From contig DATNPX010000034.1 in NCBI GenBank assembly GCA_036702975.1, positions 310,001 to 374,000 on the forward strand: DNA of 64,000 bases, given 5' to 3'. This document shows, one piece after another, positions 33,728 to 41,957 of the stretch. The translations under genes were made by a program, and so were the position numbers. Each line of letters opens with the position of its first letter. Position 1 is the first letter of the stretch. Under the pieces are notes generated by a model. That model ran no database searches. It was not told the DNA's origin and worked only from the letters and a program-made list of their open reading frames with translations. This stretch comes from DATNPX01 sp036702975 (lineage in GTDB: Bacteria; Cyanobacteriota; Vampirovibrionia; Obscuribacterales; Obscuribacteraceae).

Positions 33728-33768
33728 TTGTTTCGCTAATTGTTCAAATTGCGCAACTGGTTCTCTTT

Positions 33769-35436
33769 TCAAACACCAACCGCAGATCTACGGCTCTGCT
33801 CGCTACGAGTGCGCGCCGTCTTATCAGCTCGAGCGAAGTGTCGGTCAATATAGGCTCGATTGACAGCCTCAATCAACGCGTGAATCGCAGAGAGCTCGAT
33901 ATCTTGGTCGCGTCCTTTACCGATGAACTGTTTACCATCATGGCACTCGATAATGATCTCAGAGATGGAGACGGCATCAATACCTTCTGCATCAGATTGG
34001 CTTCTGTGATTGAGAATCTTAAACTCACCAAATTTTTTACTGATCATGTTCTTCATTGCAGCAAGTGCCGAATCCTTGCCGACGTGGGTCTCCTCAAAAT
34101 CGCCTGTGGCATCGAAGAATCTACCGGAGATCTGCACGCTTGATTGAGCCGCCGACCTTGAGTAGTCGATGCGTTCGACACGAATCGGCTTACGATAATC
34201 GAAATACGCTTGCATCAGTTCCGAATCAGTGATGCCCTTGCGACGCTCACTATATTGGTCCTTTATGAATTGTGCGACCTCCGCCTTCTCTGCGTCTTCA
34301 CAGACATAGCCGGCAGCTTCAATGATCGATTTGGCGTGATTGCCACCACTCAATGGGCCAAACAAGAAAGAAATCTCTTTACCGATCTCTTTCGGATCAT
34401 ACGGCTGATAGGCGAGGGGATTTTTGAGGATGGCATTTGTATGCCCACCAGATGAGTGCTTGGCGGCATTGTCGCCACTTACAGGCCAATGCGGCTGGCG
34501 CGGCAGCATGTTCGCGCCGACGAAGTCTGAAATCTCTTGAATGGACTCGGTACAGATGTTCGTATAGAACGGATTTTCTGAGCGTGCCGTCTCACCGAAA
34601 TGCTTGATCAACATGATGCACTGTTCTAGCGAAGCATTACCAGCTCTTTCACCTATGCCGTTGATGCAGCCTTCAATTTGGCGCGCCGGTCCTTTGAAAA
34701 CAGCGTTCATGGAGTTTGCAACGGCTAACCCGAAATCGTTGTGGCAATGAACCGACCAGATCACTTCTTTGTTTGGGAACTCCCGAGCAATTATTGCTGC
34801 ATGCTCGTTCATCTTTTCGACGAAATAGTCCGGACCTTGAATACTGCAAGCACCACCAATAGTATCAGGACAATTCATTACAGTAGCTCCAGCCGAAACT
34901 GCCGCACGGAAGAGCTCTGTTACGAAATCGAAGTTGTCGTTCATGCGAGAGTAACCCTCGGGGCTAAACTGCACTTCTAGACCTGCGGCCACCGCCAACG
35001 ACACGAACTCGAACAAGTCAGCGACAATTTTCTTTTGGTCGTTGGACTTGCCCAGCGATGCCGGCATCAATTCAGGATCAACCGGCACATATGTATGCAG
35101 CCTAGCCTTGCCTATAGCGACAGCCGGCTTGAGAGCCTCGATAGTTTTGACGATCTGCTCTTCTCTCAACTGGCACAGCGCTGCAATTGTAGGCTGATAG
35201 TCGAGCTTGCAAGCCTCTTCGCAGATTGTTTTGACGATTTCGAAATCGAGGTTGCTGGCAGCGGGGAAGCCAGCTTCCAGGATATCGACCCGGAGATTGG
35301 AGGCAAGACGCAAATATTCAAGGTTTTGCTCGAACGTCATACCAGCGCCGGGGCATTGCTGTCCATCACGCAAAGTTGTGTCGAAAATTCGAACCCGCTG
35401 TCCCTGTTGTCCTTGCTGTCCAAATTGGCTGGCCAT
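33769..35436 (-). CDS. leuA: 2-isopropylmalate synthase
   Basis: A 555-aa enzyme catalysing acetyl-CoA plus 2-oxoisovalerate to 2-isopropylmalate, the committed step of leucine synthesis. The catalytic barrel has RIFDTTLRDGQQCPGAGMT (metal-binding Asp and catalytic Arg), SVHCHNDFGLAVANS (HxH metal site) and GCINGIGERAGNASLEQCI. The C-terminal regulatory domain (from about 420) binds leucine for feedback inhibition. The first residues are an odd Gln/Gly-rich stretch (SQFGQQGQQGQ). An AGGAG site precedes the ATG. Upstream lies a complete leucine attenuator. Confidence 0.96.
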   Translation of the reverse strand: MASQFGQQGQQGQRVRIFDTTLRDGQQCPGAGMTFEQNLEYLRLASNLRVDILEAGFPAASNLDFEIVKTICEEACKLDYQPTIAALCQLREEQIVKTIEALKPAVAIGKARLHTYVPVDPELMPASLGKSNDQKKIVADLFEFVSLAVAAGLEVQFSPEGYSRMNDNFDFVTELFRAAVSAGATVMNCPDTIGGACSIQGPDYFVEKMNEHAAIIAREFPNKEVIWSVHCHNDFGLAVANSMNAVFKGPARQIEGCINGIGERAGNASLEQCIMLIKHFGETARSENPFYTNICTESIQEISDFVGANMLPRQPHWPVSGDNAAKHSSGGHTNAILKNPLAYQPYDPKEIGKEISFLFGPLSGGNHAKSIIEAAGYVCEDAEKAEVAQFIKDQYSERRKGITDSELMQAYFDYRKPIRVERIDYSRSAAQSSVQISGRFFDATGDFEETHVGKDSALAAMKNMISKKFGEFKILNHRSQSDAEGIDAVSISEIIIECHDGKQFIGKGRDQDIELSAIHALIEAVNRAYIDRHFARADKTARTRSEQSRRSAVGV

Positions 35437-35453
35437 TAGTTTTCTCCTGAACG

Positions 35454-35510
35454 AAAAGGCTCTGTCGAATTGACAGAGCCTACGAGACTTATATGAGTAC
35501 GGCTCTGTCT
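35454..35510 (-). promoter_or_regulatory. leucine attenuator of leuA
   Basis: Three segments on the minus strand: segment 1 AGACAGAGCC (35510-35501), segment 2 GGCTCTGTC (35480-35472) and segment 3 GACAGAGCC (35466-35458) followed by TTTT. Segments 2 and 3 form a terminator hairpin (loop AATTC); segments 1 and 2 form the competing antiterminator. Segment 1 overlaps the leader stop codon, so a ribosome that finishes the leader covers it and allows termination, whereas one stalled at Leu codons leaves it free. Confidence 0.85.
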
Positions 35511-35592
35511 ATGTGAACTCGCTAAGAAGCGATCCGCCAAGGAGGAGTCCAAGGAGAAGGCTTGCGCGATTGAGAGCCGAATAATTCATCAT
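35509..35592 (-). CDS. leucine leader peptide
   Basis: A 27-residue reading frame starting with two ATGs. Nine of 27 residues are Leu, concentrated in SLLLGLLLGGSLL, all CTT or CTC codons. It ends at TAG exactly on the 5' edge of attenuator segment 1. The predicted transcription start coincides with its first ATG, so it may be read from a leaderless mRNA. Ribosome stalling here when charged tRNA-Leu is scarce should raise leuA expression. Confidence 0.82.
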   Translation of the reverse strand: MMNYSALNRASLLLGLLLGGSLLSEFT

Positions 35593-35598
35593 GATGCT

Positions 35599-35627
35599 GT
35601 TTTACTGGCCCCACGCCTGGGTGTCAA
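35599..35627 (-). promoter_or_regulatory. leuA promoter
   Basis: Perfect -35 TTGACA (35627-35622), 17-bp spacer, -10 TAAAAC (35604-35599). Transcription would begin about 35592, at the leader-peptide ATG. Confidence 0.7.
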
Positions 35628-35798
35628 CAAAGAAAATTGCCGGGAATCGAATAGGCTGTGGTTAGCTGTGAGCAAAAGCCGCATCCCATGGGCACCTAAA
35701 GAAGGGAAGAGGCGAATCTACTTGCTCATGAAACTTCTTAACAAAGACTCGGCTAAAAATAGCTATAGCAAATGCAACAAACTAGAGCAAGGGCAGCG

Positions 35799-37109
35799 CT
35801 ACTGGGGCTCTGGCACCAGCTCACCAGTCGGGAAGCTGTACTTAGCGTATTTCATCGCCCCGAACACGCTGAACATTAACATTATCGCGCCGCAGCCGAC
35901 AATTACCGAAAGGGCCGGGCCCAGTTTGAAGATGGGAGCAGCCACCATCAGCCCAAGCGCATGACCGCCGGATAGCACCATCATCCGCAAGGACATGATC
36001 TTTCCTAAGACATTCGACGGCACTTCCTTTATGATCAGGTTCAGCATAAGTAGATCGCCAGAGGCACCACCGACCGCCGCGATAACCGCACAGATGGCGG
36101 CAGTTTGCATGTTGTGACTAAATGCAAGTAGAACAAATCCCAATCCACAAATGGCATCTGCGGCAAAACAGTTGAACCAAGTATTCTTGATATGCAGATT
36201 GGCGCACATCACATTGCCGAGTACGCTGCCCAAGCCGTAAGCGGCAACAAGATATCCATAATTTGCGACGTTGTCTCCAAAGCTCTGTTTTACTAAGATG
36301 GGAATTCCGACAGTGAAGGCGATTCCCCAAAATCCAGCCTGAAAAATCAGACTAATGAGACAGTAAAGCAAGGCTCGGTTTTTACCTGCCGCCGAAAAGC
36401 CTTCGCTCAAATCACGCATCACATCTTGCAGCGAGAAATGAGCCCCTTTTGACACGGTCTCTTGCGCCCAATTTAGTCGAGATCCCAAAATCAGTATCGT
36501 CAAAGCAGAAATCAAAAAGCTGATAGCTTCAATCGTAAAAAACTGCGTGATCGGCATGATAGCTACGAGCGCACCTGTCAGACTCGGACCAACGGCTCTT
36601 GCTAATCGCTGGGTCAAATCCATGAGCCCAGTCATGGCCTCAAGCACAGTCTGAGAAGAAGCAATTGTGGGCAATGCGCTCTGCAGTGCCGGATCGAAAA
36701 ATGCTCCAAAAGCACCCATCACGGCACCAGTAACTACAAGATGCCATAGTTCGATGGTGCCACCAAGGGCGATGATTGGGAGTGGCAATACTGCCAGGAA
36801 GCGAACAGTATCAGATAGAATCAATACCTGTTTGCGATTGTAGCGGTCGGCGATGAGACCGCCAAAAAGTCCAAACGTTATACGCCCGATGCCGATTGCC
36901 GCGGCAACATAACCAGCCTGACTGCCAAACCTTTGCACGGCGATCCACATAGCGGCGAGCATGTAGAGTTGATCGCCGACCCCCGAAAGAACCTGGCTAG
37001 TCCATAAAGCCGCAAGTGGCGGCTCCTTTAACGCAGCTGCATACTTCACTTCAAATGTTCTCTTAACGTGGCTATTGTAGTATTTTGCGGGCGCAAAGTC
37101 GACACGCAA
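35799..37109 (-). CDS. MFS transporter (DHA3/enterobactin-exporter-like)
   Basis: Up to 436 aa with about 12 membrane helices. The signature between helices 2 and 3 reads GGLIADRYNRKQVLILSD (G-x-x-x-D-R-x-x-R/K-x), and the first helix starts LWTSQVLSGVGDQLYMLAAMW, typical of the DHA3 drug/siderophore exporter group. The start is uncertain: the frame opens with TTG at 37109 without a ribosome site; a GTG at 37049 preceded by AAGAGA is an alternative. Proton-driven efflux of a small molecule is likely; substrate unknown. Stand-alone gene. Confidence 0.88.
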   Translation of the reverse strand: MRVDFAPAKYYNSHVKRTFEVKYAAALKEPPLAALWTSQVLSGVGDQLYMLAAMWIAVQRFGSQAGYVAAAIGIGRITFGLFGGLIADRYNRKQVLILSDTVRFLAVLPLPIIALGGTIELWHLVVTGAVMGAFGAFFDPALQSALPTIASSQTVLEAMTGLMDLTQRLARAVGPSLTGALVAIMPITQFFTIEAISFLISALTILILGSRLNWAQETVSKGAHFSLQDVMRDLSEGFSAAGKNRALLYCLISLIFQAGFWGIAFTVGIPILVKQSFGDNVANYGYLVAAYGLGSVLGNVMCANLHIKNTWFNCFAADAICGLGFVLLAFSHNMQTAAICAVIAAVGGASGDLLMLNLIIKEVPSNVLGKIMSLRMMVLSGGHALGLMVAAPIFKLGPALSVIVGCGAIMLMFSVFGAMKYAKYSFPTGELVPEPQ

Positions 37110-37229
37110 ATCAGAAAGAGGTACGAGCCTCGCGTTGAAATTGGACGAGAGCTTGATCGCGCATTGCTCTGCGAATCATTGGTTGATCACTTATTGCTTA
37201 CGTGTCGACTATTTATACACATCAACTAC

Positions 37230-38237
37230 TTATCTAACAGGACTCCCGGCGGATTTCTTTTTGTAATTCCTGACATAAAGATTACTTCCGGCAGCCTCAA
37301 TCGACTGATCTTTTTCGATCAAATCTTTCAGATTATTCGCCGATTCTTCCAAGGCGTCGCTTTGTCTTCGTTGTTCACCCAGTTGGCGGTTGGATTTGCC
37401 ATCGTAGTCGCGCCGCAGAGTTTCCAAAAGCGACCGTACATCGTCAGGCATCATAAGAATTTCGCGCTCACGTTGTCTGGGATCGGATGAAAGTCTGCCA
37501 CCGATCATAGAAACGGCTCTGTCCATGCGTTCATCCCGTTGCGACGAGAGCTGATCTGCCAAATGTTGGCTTTCTCCGAGCTTCACACTTTTCGCTTTTT
37601 CCAACTGGGACTTGATTAAACTAATTGATTGATCGGCGGTTGAAGGTGGTCCGAGAACTGCTGGTGCCGCTGGTGGTGGGAACGTAGATGTGGCTCCAGG
37701 TCCAGTTCCGGTTCCAGTTCCGGTTCCGGTTCCGGTTCCGGTTCCTGCGCCTGTACCAGTTGCACCAGTTGAACCGATTGGAGCGGTGCCTGGTATTGTG
37801 GTTCCAACACCGGCATCATTTGGACCTTTGGGACTTGAACGCAGGCTATCGTCCATCAAAGTTTTGAGAGATGAATCTTTGCTGTTCACACCGTAATATT
37901 TCAAGGCCTTGGATGCGAAATAGCCGACGTCGGTTTGAGGTGCAAGGGCATAGGCAATACGAAACTCTCTCACTGCTGATTCAGTATCATTCATATGCGC
38001 GTAGCAGCTGGCGAGATAGTAGTGAATTCGTGGATTGTTGAAATCAGTCGTGAGCAGAGCATAAAAATGTCCAGCGGAATTTGAATAGTCGCCAGCGCGA
38101 TATTCGGTGACGGCCTGTTTCACAAGGTCTTTGGCTGACTCAGCGTATGCAACGTTACCAAGGAAAAAACTTCCGCAAGCAGCTAGCGATAGAAGCTTGA
38201 AGCAGATTGGAGTATTTCTCGCGTTCGAGTGTCGCAT
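37230..38237 (-). CDS. exported TPR protein with Gly-Thr repeat linker
   Basis: A 335-aa protein. It has a signal peptide (CFKLLSLAACGSFFLGNVAYA), then two TPR units (LVKQAVTEYRAGDYSNSAGHFYALL, IHYYLASCYAHMNDTESAVREF), a low-complexity linker with about ten Gly-Thr pairs encoded by a hexanucleotide repeat, and a helical charged C-terminus (REREILMMPDDVRSLLETLR). It is last in the minus-strand operon with the Tad-like genes (49-bp gap), so it may assist pilus assembly or sit in the periplasm beside that machine. Confidence 0.75.
   Translation of the reverse strand: MRHSNARNTPICFKLLSLAACGSFFLGNVAYAESAKDLVKQAVTEYRAGDYSNSAGHFYALLTTDFNNPRIHYYLASCYAHMNDTESAVREFRIAYALAPQTDVGYFASKALKYYGVNSKDSSLKTLMDDSLRSSPKGPNDAGVGTTIPGTAPIGSTGATGTGAGTGTGTGTGTGTGTGPGATSTFPPPAAPAVLGPPSTADQSISLIKSQLEKAKSVKLGESQHLADQLSSQRDERMDRAVSMIGGRLSSDPRQREREILMMPDDVRSLLETLRRDYDGKSNRQLGEQRRQSDALEESANNLKDLIEKDQSIEAAGSNLYVRNYKKKSAGSPVR
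37698..37746. repeat. GGTTCC-type hexanucleotide repeat in a coding region
   Basis: About eight tandem GGTTCC/AGTTCC units encoding alternating Gly-Thr on the minus strand. The six-base unit keeps the frame when copy number changes, so the linker can vary in length without breaking the protein. Confidence 0.8.
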
Positions 38238-38286
38238 TGTTTAAAAGCTCTCCTTCACTCGAAAGCGTGATTGGGATTTACTTGAA

Positions 38287-39873
38287 TCAAGGCAAACCGG
38301 TAAAGGTGATCGTTGTGTTTCTCTGAAATCCGATTGTACCCAAATTCTGGTTAAATCCAGTGCCTGGCTGCCATGTTATGGTACCGCCTTCAACTGTCGA
38401 ATGCTGGTCTGTCTTATACGGGCCCTTCCGAATATCGCTCCAGCAGTAGTTCGGTTGATTGTTCTGGGGTGGTTCGATCATGAGACTGACCTGAGCTCCA
38501 TCGGGAGTTTGCGGCACCAACCATCCTGGAAGCTGACCAGTCGCCACAGTTATCGCAACTTTTGGATCGCTCAAATCAGGTTGTGTATAAACAGGATAAA
38601 TGTACCAGGTGGTGTCTCCATTGTTATACGGCATGCCAGAAAGAAGCGCTACTAGCTGTGCTTTAGTGTATCCCGGACAAAACTCTTTGATGCGTTGCAA
38701 GAGTGTGTTGTACACGATCGTGTGATCGGCAGGAAGCGCATTAAAAGCCTGATTCAAATTAGCCGGCGAGTATTCGTTGCCCAGAGATACATAGCCATTC
38801 TCGATACCTTGGCCGGGCTTTTTGATTTTGTAGTTTTTCACCTGCCATACGGTTCCCTCCAGCGGGTAATACGGCAACGTGGTGTAGAGCGAACCTTGCA
38901 CGATCCACGATGCTACATTTTTGATTTGAATAGTGACGTAAGAATGTGGAATGGCAAGACTGAACCCGCGCATCGGATTTGCTGCTGCACAAGCCGACGC
39001 AGTCATCGGTACCTGCGAATTTTGCACCTGTCCAGACTCTTGAAAGGCATTGGGAATCGGATTGTGCGCGTTGGCCACAGCCGCTTTCGCCTGAGCAAAA
39101 GCAGTCTCGGTCACAAGGTGCGGAGGCTCATTAGCATGGAAGGTGGTCAGGCAGAATTGTTCTCCATTCGCCTTCATCGAGTTATAGCCCTGCAAATAAG
39201 TGGTGCCGTTTTGCACCAGATAATTCGGGTTGATACCAGGGGGAATGGCGGCGGTATCTACAGATATATTCGATTCCTCCCCTCTGTAAATCCAAGCATA
39301 AGACCAGGTGCTATTTTTGCTGGTCACAACCTGGTTTGTGCCTTGCAAAAGTTTCGTCGGCTTATTCTGAGCGATCTGAGTGAAGTGGGTGTCGGCAGAA
39401 GCTTTTGAGGTCAATATGTTGTAGAGATTGTCGTTCAGAGTTTGTGCTTGCAGATATGCTTGCTGTCCGTCTTGTGCGCTGGTACCGGTTCCAGTGCCAG
39501 TTTTTTGCATACTCTCAGCGTTTGCGTTAATCAGATAGGCTTTTCCCCAAACGCGATTGATATTTGATAGCCCGACCATGCCGGTGGAATCAGCGACATC
39601 GTTGTAGCCGCTTCCGACCCCGCATTGAACTTTGTCCTCGCAAGCTCTTTTTGAAACGTTGAGAACAGCCGCATCAACTGAATGCCTCAACTCTCGGGAG
39701 CCCCCGATCCAAATAGACATCTGAAATGCAGCGACACCAACTACCAGCAAGACGAAAGCAGATGCCACTACCATTCCCATAGAGGCGCCACGACGTGAAC
39801 GACTGCGGTGGCAATCGTAGTGCTGGCGTGGCTTGAATGCTTGTTTGGTGTGTTTGCGGCTGTAATCTTGCAT
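38287..39873 (-). CDS. TadG-like pilus-assembly protein
   Basis: About 528 aa from ATG 39873; a GTG at 39882 has a better-spaced AGGAG site. The N-terminus carries the Tad-type signal HRSRSRRGASMGMVVASAF followed by a hydrophobic helix (VLLVVGVAAFQMSIWIGGSR), like prepilin-type pseudopilins cut after the Gly/Ala region, then SVDAAVLNVSKRAC, the usual TadG start. The remaining 430 residues are a large extracellular part rich in Asn, Gln and Tyr. It probably caps or anchors a Flp/Tad-type pilus. Third in a four-gene operon. Confidence 0.7.
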   Translation of the reverse strand: MQDYSRKHTKQAFKPRQHYDCHRSRSRRGASMGMVVASAFVLLVVGVAAFQMSIWIGGSRELRHSVDAAVLNVSKRACEDKVQCGVGSGYNDVADSTGMVGLSNINRVWGKAYLINANAESMQKTGTGTGTSAQDGQQAYLQAQTLNDNLYNILTSKASADTHFTQIAQNKPTKLLQGTNQVVTSKNSTWSYAWIYRGEESNISVDTAAIPPGINPNYLVQNGTTYLQGYNSMKANGEQFCLTTFHANEPPHLVTETAFAQAKAAVANAHNPIPNAFQESGQVQNSQVPMTASACAAANPMRGFSLAIPHSYVTIQIKNVASWIVQGSLYTTLPYYPLEGTVWQVKNYKIKKPGQGIENGYVSLGNEYSPANLNQAFNALPADHTIVYNTLLQRIKEFCPGYTKAQLVALLSGMPYNNGDTTWYIYPVYTQPDLSDPKVAITVATGQLPGWLVPQTPDGAQVSLMIEPPQNNQPNYCWSDIRKGPYKTDQHSTVEGGTITWQPGTGFNQNLGTIGFQRNTTITFTGLP

Positions 39874-39899
39874 TGATACCACAACGACTCCTATTGCTT

Positions 39900-40316
39900 T
39901 TACTGAGCTGCGGGGCTTGAGATTACCGGCTGCATTGCTTTTGCCGTGCAACGATAGGTGGATTGTCCCAAAAACGGAACCGGAAGATTCACATTCATAA
40001 CCGTGCTTACTGTCACTTGTTGTAAGCCCTGGTCAAACAACACACTTGCCAGGTCTACTTCGCTGACATTCGCCGGCTTCTGATACTGGTTCAAGACATC
40101 CTGGCATGCCTTTTGTGCGTTAGCCTGAGTTTGTACAGTCGAACAAAGTCTAGCCAGCTGCTCGGACAACTCCTCATTCACCTGTGCCATGCAAGTCACG
40201 GTGGCAACATCTACGCCGAACAGAATCAGAGGCACAATAACGCAAAGACATACGATAGCCTCGATTATCGAGACGCCATGCCGTCCGCGCTTGTATCTGC
40301 TTTTCATCTTATTCAT
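39900..40316 (-). CDS. TadE-like pseudopilin
   Basis: A 138-aa protein starting with a basic stretch (KSRYKRGRHG), the G-VSIIEAIV junction with the conserved Glu at position 5 of the mature chain, and a hydrophobic helix (CLCVIVPLILFGVDVATVTC). This is the TadE/TadF minor-pseudopilin pattern. The rest is a small Gln/Ala-rich domain. It begins 5 bp after the previous gene's stop and ends 17-26 bp before the TadG-like gene, so the three are surely co-transcribed. Confidence 0.75.
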   Translation of the reverse strand: MNKMKSRYKRGRHGVSIIEAIVCLCVIVPLILFGVDVATVTCMAQVNEELSEQLARLCSTVQTQANAQKACQDVLNQYQKPANVSEVDLASVLFDQGLQQVTVSTVMNVNLPVPFLGQSTYRCTAKAMQPVISSPAAQ

Positions 40317-40321
40317 TCGAA

Positions 40322-40825
40322 TTATTCATTCAAAAATCTGTTGTTTTCCATGGGTCGACGATTGGTCACTGTAATAGTCAAAGGGGCACCTAGTCCAGGC
40401 ACACCGTTCAAAAACGGAATGACGAAAAACGGACGGTAAGTCACAGTACTGGTAATAGTGACAAACCAAAAATTAAGAGTCTGATTGGCACCAACTGGCT
40501 GCCAAGGCACCGGTGAATAAGCGATGTTGGTTTGAGGATTAGGTTCCGAAGGAACAAACCCACCAATCAAACCAGCCTTCCATTGCTGGGGAATCGTCTG
40601 CACAACCGGCCCGTCCAGCTTCAGCGCTTGCGACTTGGGCGACTTTTGTGCTTCCCGCAGCTGCAACTCATTCAAGGTATAGGTCGAAGCGTAATCTAGA
40701 CCTATAAAAAGAGCGTCTATGGCCGGCAGGAGTCCGCAAACGAAAATGAGAAACAAAGCCGGGCCGACTTCACTAATAGTCGCGCCGCGCCCGCTTCTCA
40801 ATTTAGCCGATCTACCGAGCCGCAC
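40322..40825 (-). CDS. TadE-like pseudopilin
   Basis: A 167-aa protein with LRSGRGATISEVGPALFLIF at its start: a basic end, Gly-Ala cleavage region, the conserved Glu and a hydrophobic helix (LFLIFVCGLLPAIDALFIGL). The soluble part has VTITSTVTYRPFFVIPFLNG, which resembles the C-terminal region of the neighbouring TadE-like gene (LPVPFLGQSTYR), so the two probably arose by duplication. First gene of the Tad-like operon. A GAGGGTG site precedes the start. Confidence 0.7.
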   Translation of the reverse strand: MRLGRSAKLRSGRGATISEVGPALFLIFVCGLLPAIDALFIGLDYASTYTLNELQLREAQKSPKSQALKLDGPVVQTIPQQWKAGLIGGFVPSEPNPQTNIAYSPVPWQPVGANQTLNFWFVTITSTVTYRPFFVIPFLNGVPGLGAPLTITVTNRRPMENNRFLNE

Positions 40826-41037
40826 CAGGTAATCACCCTCCTATGAATGAATGATACCTGCATATATGTGTCCAATATGTGTAGCCAGTGCACACAAATG
40901 GAAAAGTTGTCATCAGATAGAACAACTTCGCCAACAGCGCGAAGATTCCATGATATTTCTGCCCAATTTCAGTCTAGTAAAAGCAGCTTATCGATAGGGA
41001 GCGGCATTGTTGTGAGTCGAAATAGATATCGGGCGAT

Positions 41038-41065
41038 AAAAGTAAACCGATATCGGTTTACTTTT
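41038..41065. promoter_or_regulatory. TetR operator 1 (28-bp perfect palindrome)
   Basis: Fourteen-base arms around a core AACCGATATCGGTT, 105 bp upstream of the tetR start. The same 14-base core occurs in operator 2 before the oxidoreductase gene, which strongly links both to the regulator between them. Confidence 0.85.
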
Positions 41066-41169
41066 ACGGTCGGAGTTGTTGGGCTCAGTGCCAAAATGAG
41101 CCCGCCGTTGACGCCAAGGTCAAAACATGATTTAGTTAGTGAGCCGTCACTTACTAATTAATTGAAAAA

Positions 41170-41799
41170 TTGGCTAGACCGACAACCATCAACGACGACT
41201 TACTTCTGAGCACAGCTCGGGAAGTCTTTCTCGAAAAAGGATTGCGAGCGACTACAGCAGAGATTTCGGAGCGAGCTGGAGTCTCTCAAGGAATCTTGTT
41301 CAAGCGATTCAAAACAAAGCAAGCGCTTTTTCGGGCCGCAATGAATGCGGAGGAGCAGCCAAATTGCCCACTTCCACTAGATCTTATGCAGCACGTAGGG
41401 CAACACACGGTACAGGAAAACCTACAGACGCTAGGTGCCATGCTCATTCGCAAATACTACGCCATCATTCCCAGCATGATGATGGACTGGAGCAATACTC
41501 GCCAGGAACCACAACCACCACGGGAAGGAGTAACAGAGGGCGATTCGTTGTCGGGTCCAGAACGCTCGGTGAAAGGATTGCGGAATGTCGCCGCTTATCT
41601 AGCAGAAGAAGCGAAGCTCGGACGCATCAAAGAGAACAACTATGAAATTCTGGCGCAAACCTTCATTGGCGCTTGCTGGCACTATGCCTTTCTACAGGTA
41701 ATGATGGGAGCCTGGCAAAAGCAGCCAATCTCACAAGAGCAATACATTCAAGAAGTGCTCAACACATTGTGGACCGGAATCGGCCCAAACAAGAATTAG
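41170..41799 (+). CDS. TetR-family transcriptional regulator
   Basis: A 209-aa protein with a TTG start (no closer ATG; no obvious ribosome site). The N-terminal helix-turn-helix is typical: LLSTAREVFLEKGLRATTAEISERAGVSQGILFKRFKTKQALF. The C-terminal ligand domain is all-helical (LGAMLIRKYYAIIPSMMMDW, FIGACWHYAFLQVMMG). Such proteins repress their own gene and a neighbour until a small molecule binds. Two palindromes sharing AACCGATATCGGTT flank the gene and precede the next one, so both the target and autoregulation can be read from the DNA. Confidence 0.93.
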   Translation: MARPTTINDDLLLSTAREVFLEKGLRATTAEISERAGVSQGILFKRFKTKQALFRAAMNAEEQPNCPLPLDLMQHVGQHTVQENLQTLGAMLIRKYYAIIPSMMMDWSNTRQEPQPPREGVTEGDSLSGPERSVKGLRNVAAYLAEEAKLGRIKENNYEILAQTFIGACWHYAFLQVMMGAWQKQPISQEQYIQEVLNTLWTGIGPNKN

Positions 41800-41879
41800 C
41801 CAAAGGCAATATGGACGTGCACGACCGCCCAAATTAATAAGTGAGGAATCAATTATTAATTATGGGGACCCAGGTAACT

Positions 41880-41911
41880 AAAAAATTCAACCGATATCGG
41901 TTGAATTTTTT
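41880..41911. promoter_or_regulatory. TetR operator 2 (32-bp perfect palindrome)
   Basis: Sixteen-base arms with the same core AACCGATATCGGTT, 47 bp upstream of the oxidoreductase ATG. The flanks differ from operator 1 (TTC/GAA versus GTA/TAC next to the core), so the shared 14 bases likely define the recognition sequence. Confidence 0.85.
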
Positions 41912-41957
41912 CCAGACAAACCAAAACCAACGGAAAAAACAAGAAAGGAGTATGCAA

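Noticed and set aside
38695..39408. A 237-codon plus-strand open frame opposite the TadG-like gene
   Set aside because: No ribosome site or recognisable motif, and it lies wholly within a gene of a tight operon on the minus strand.
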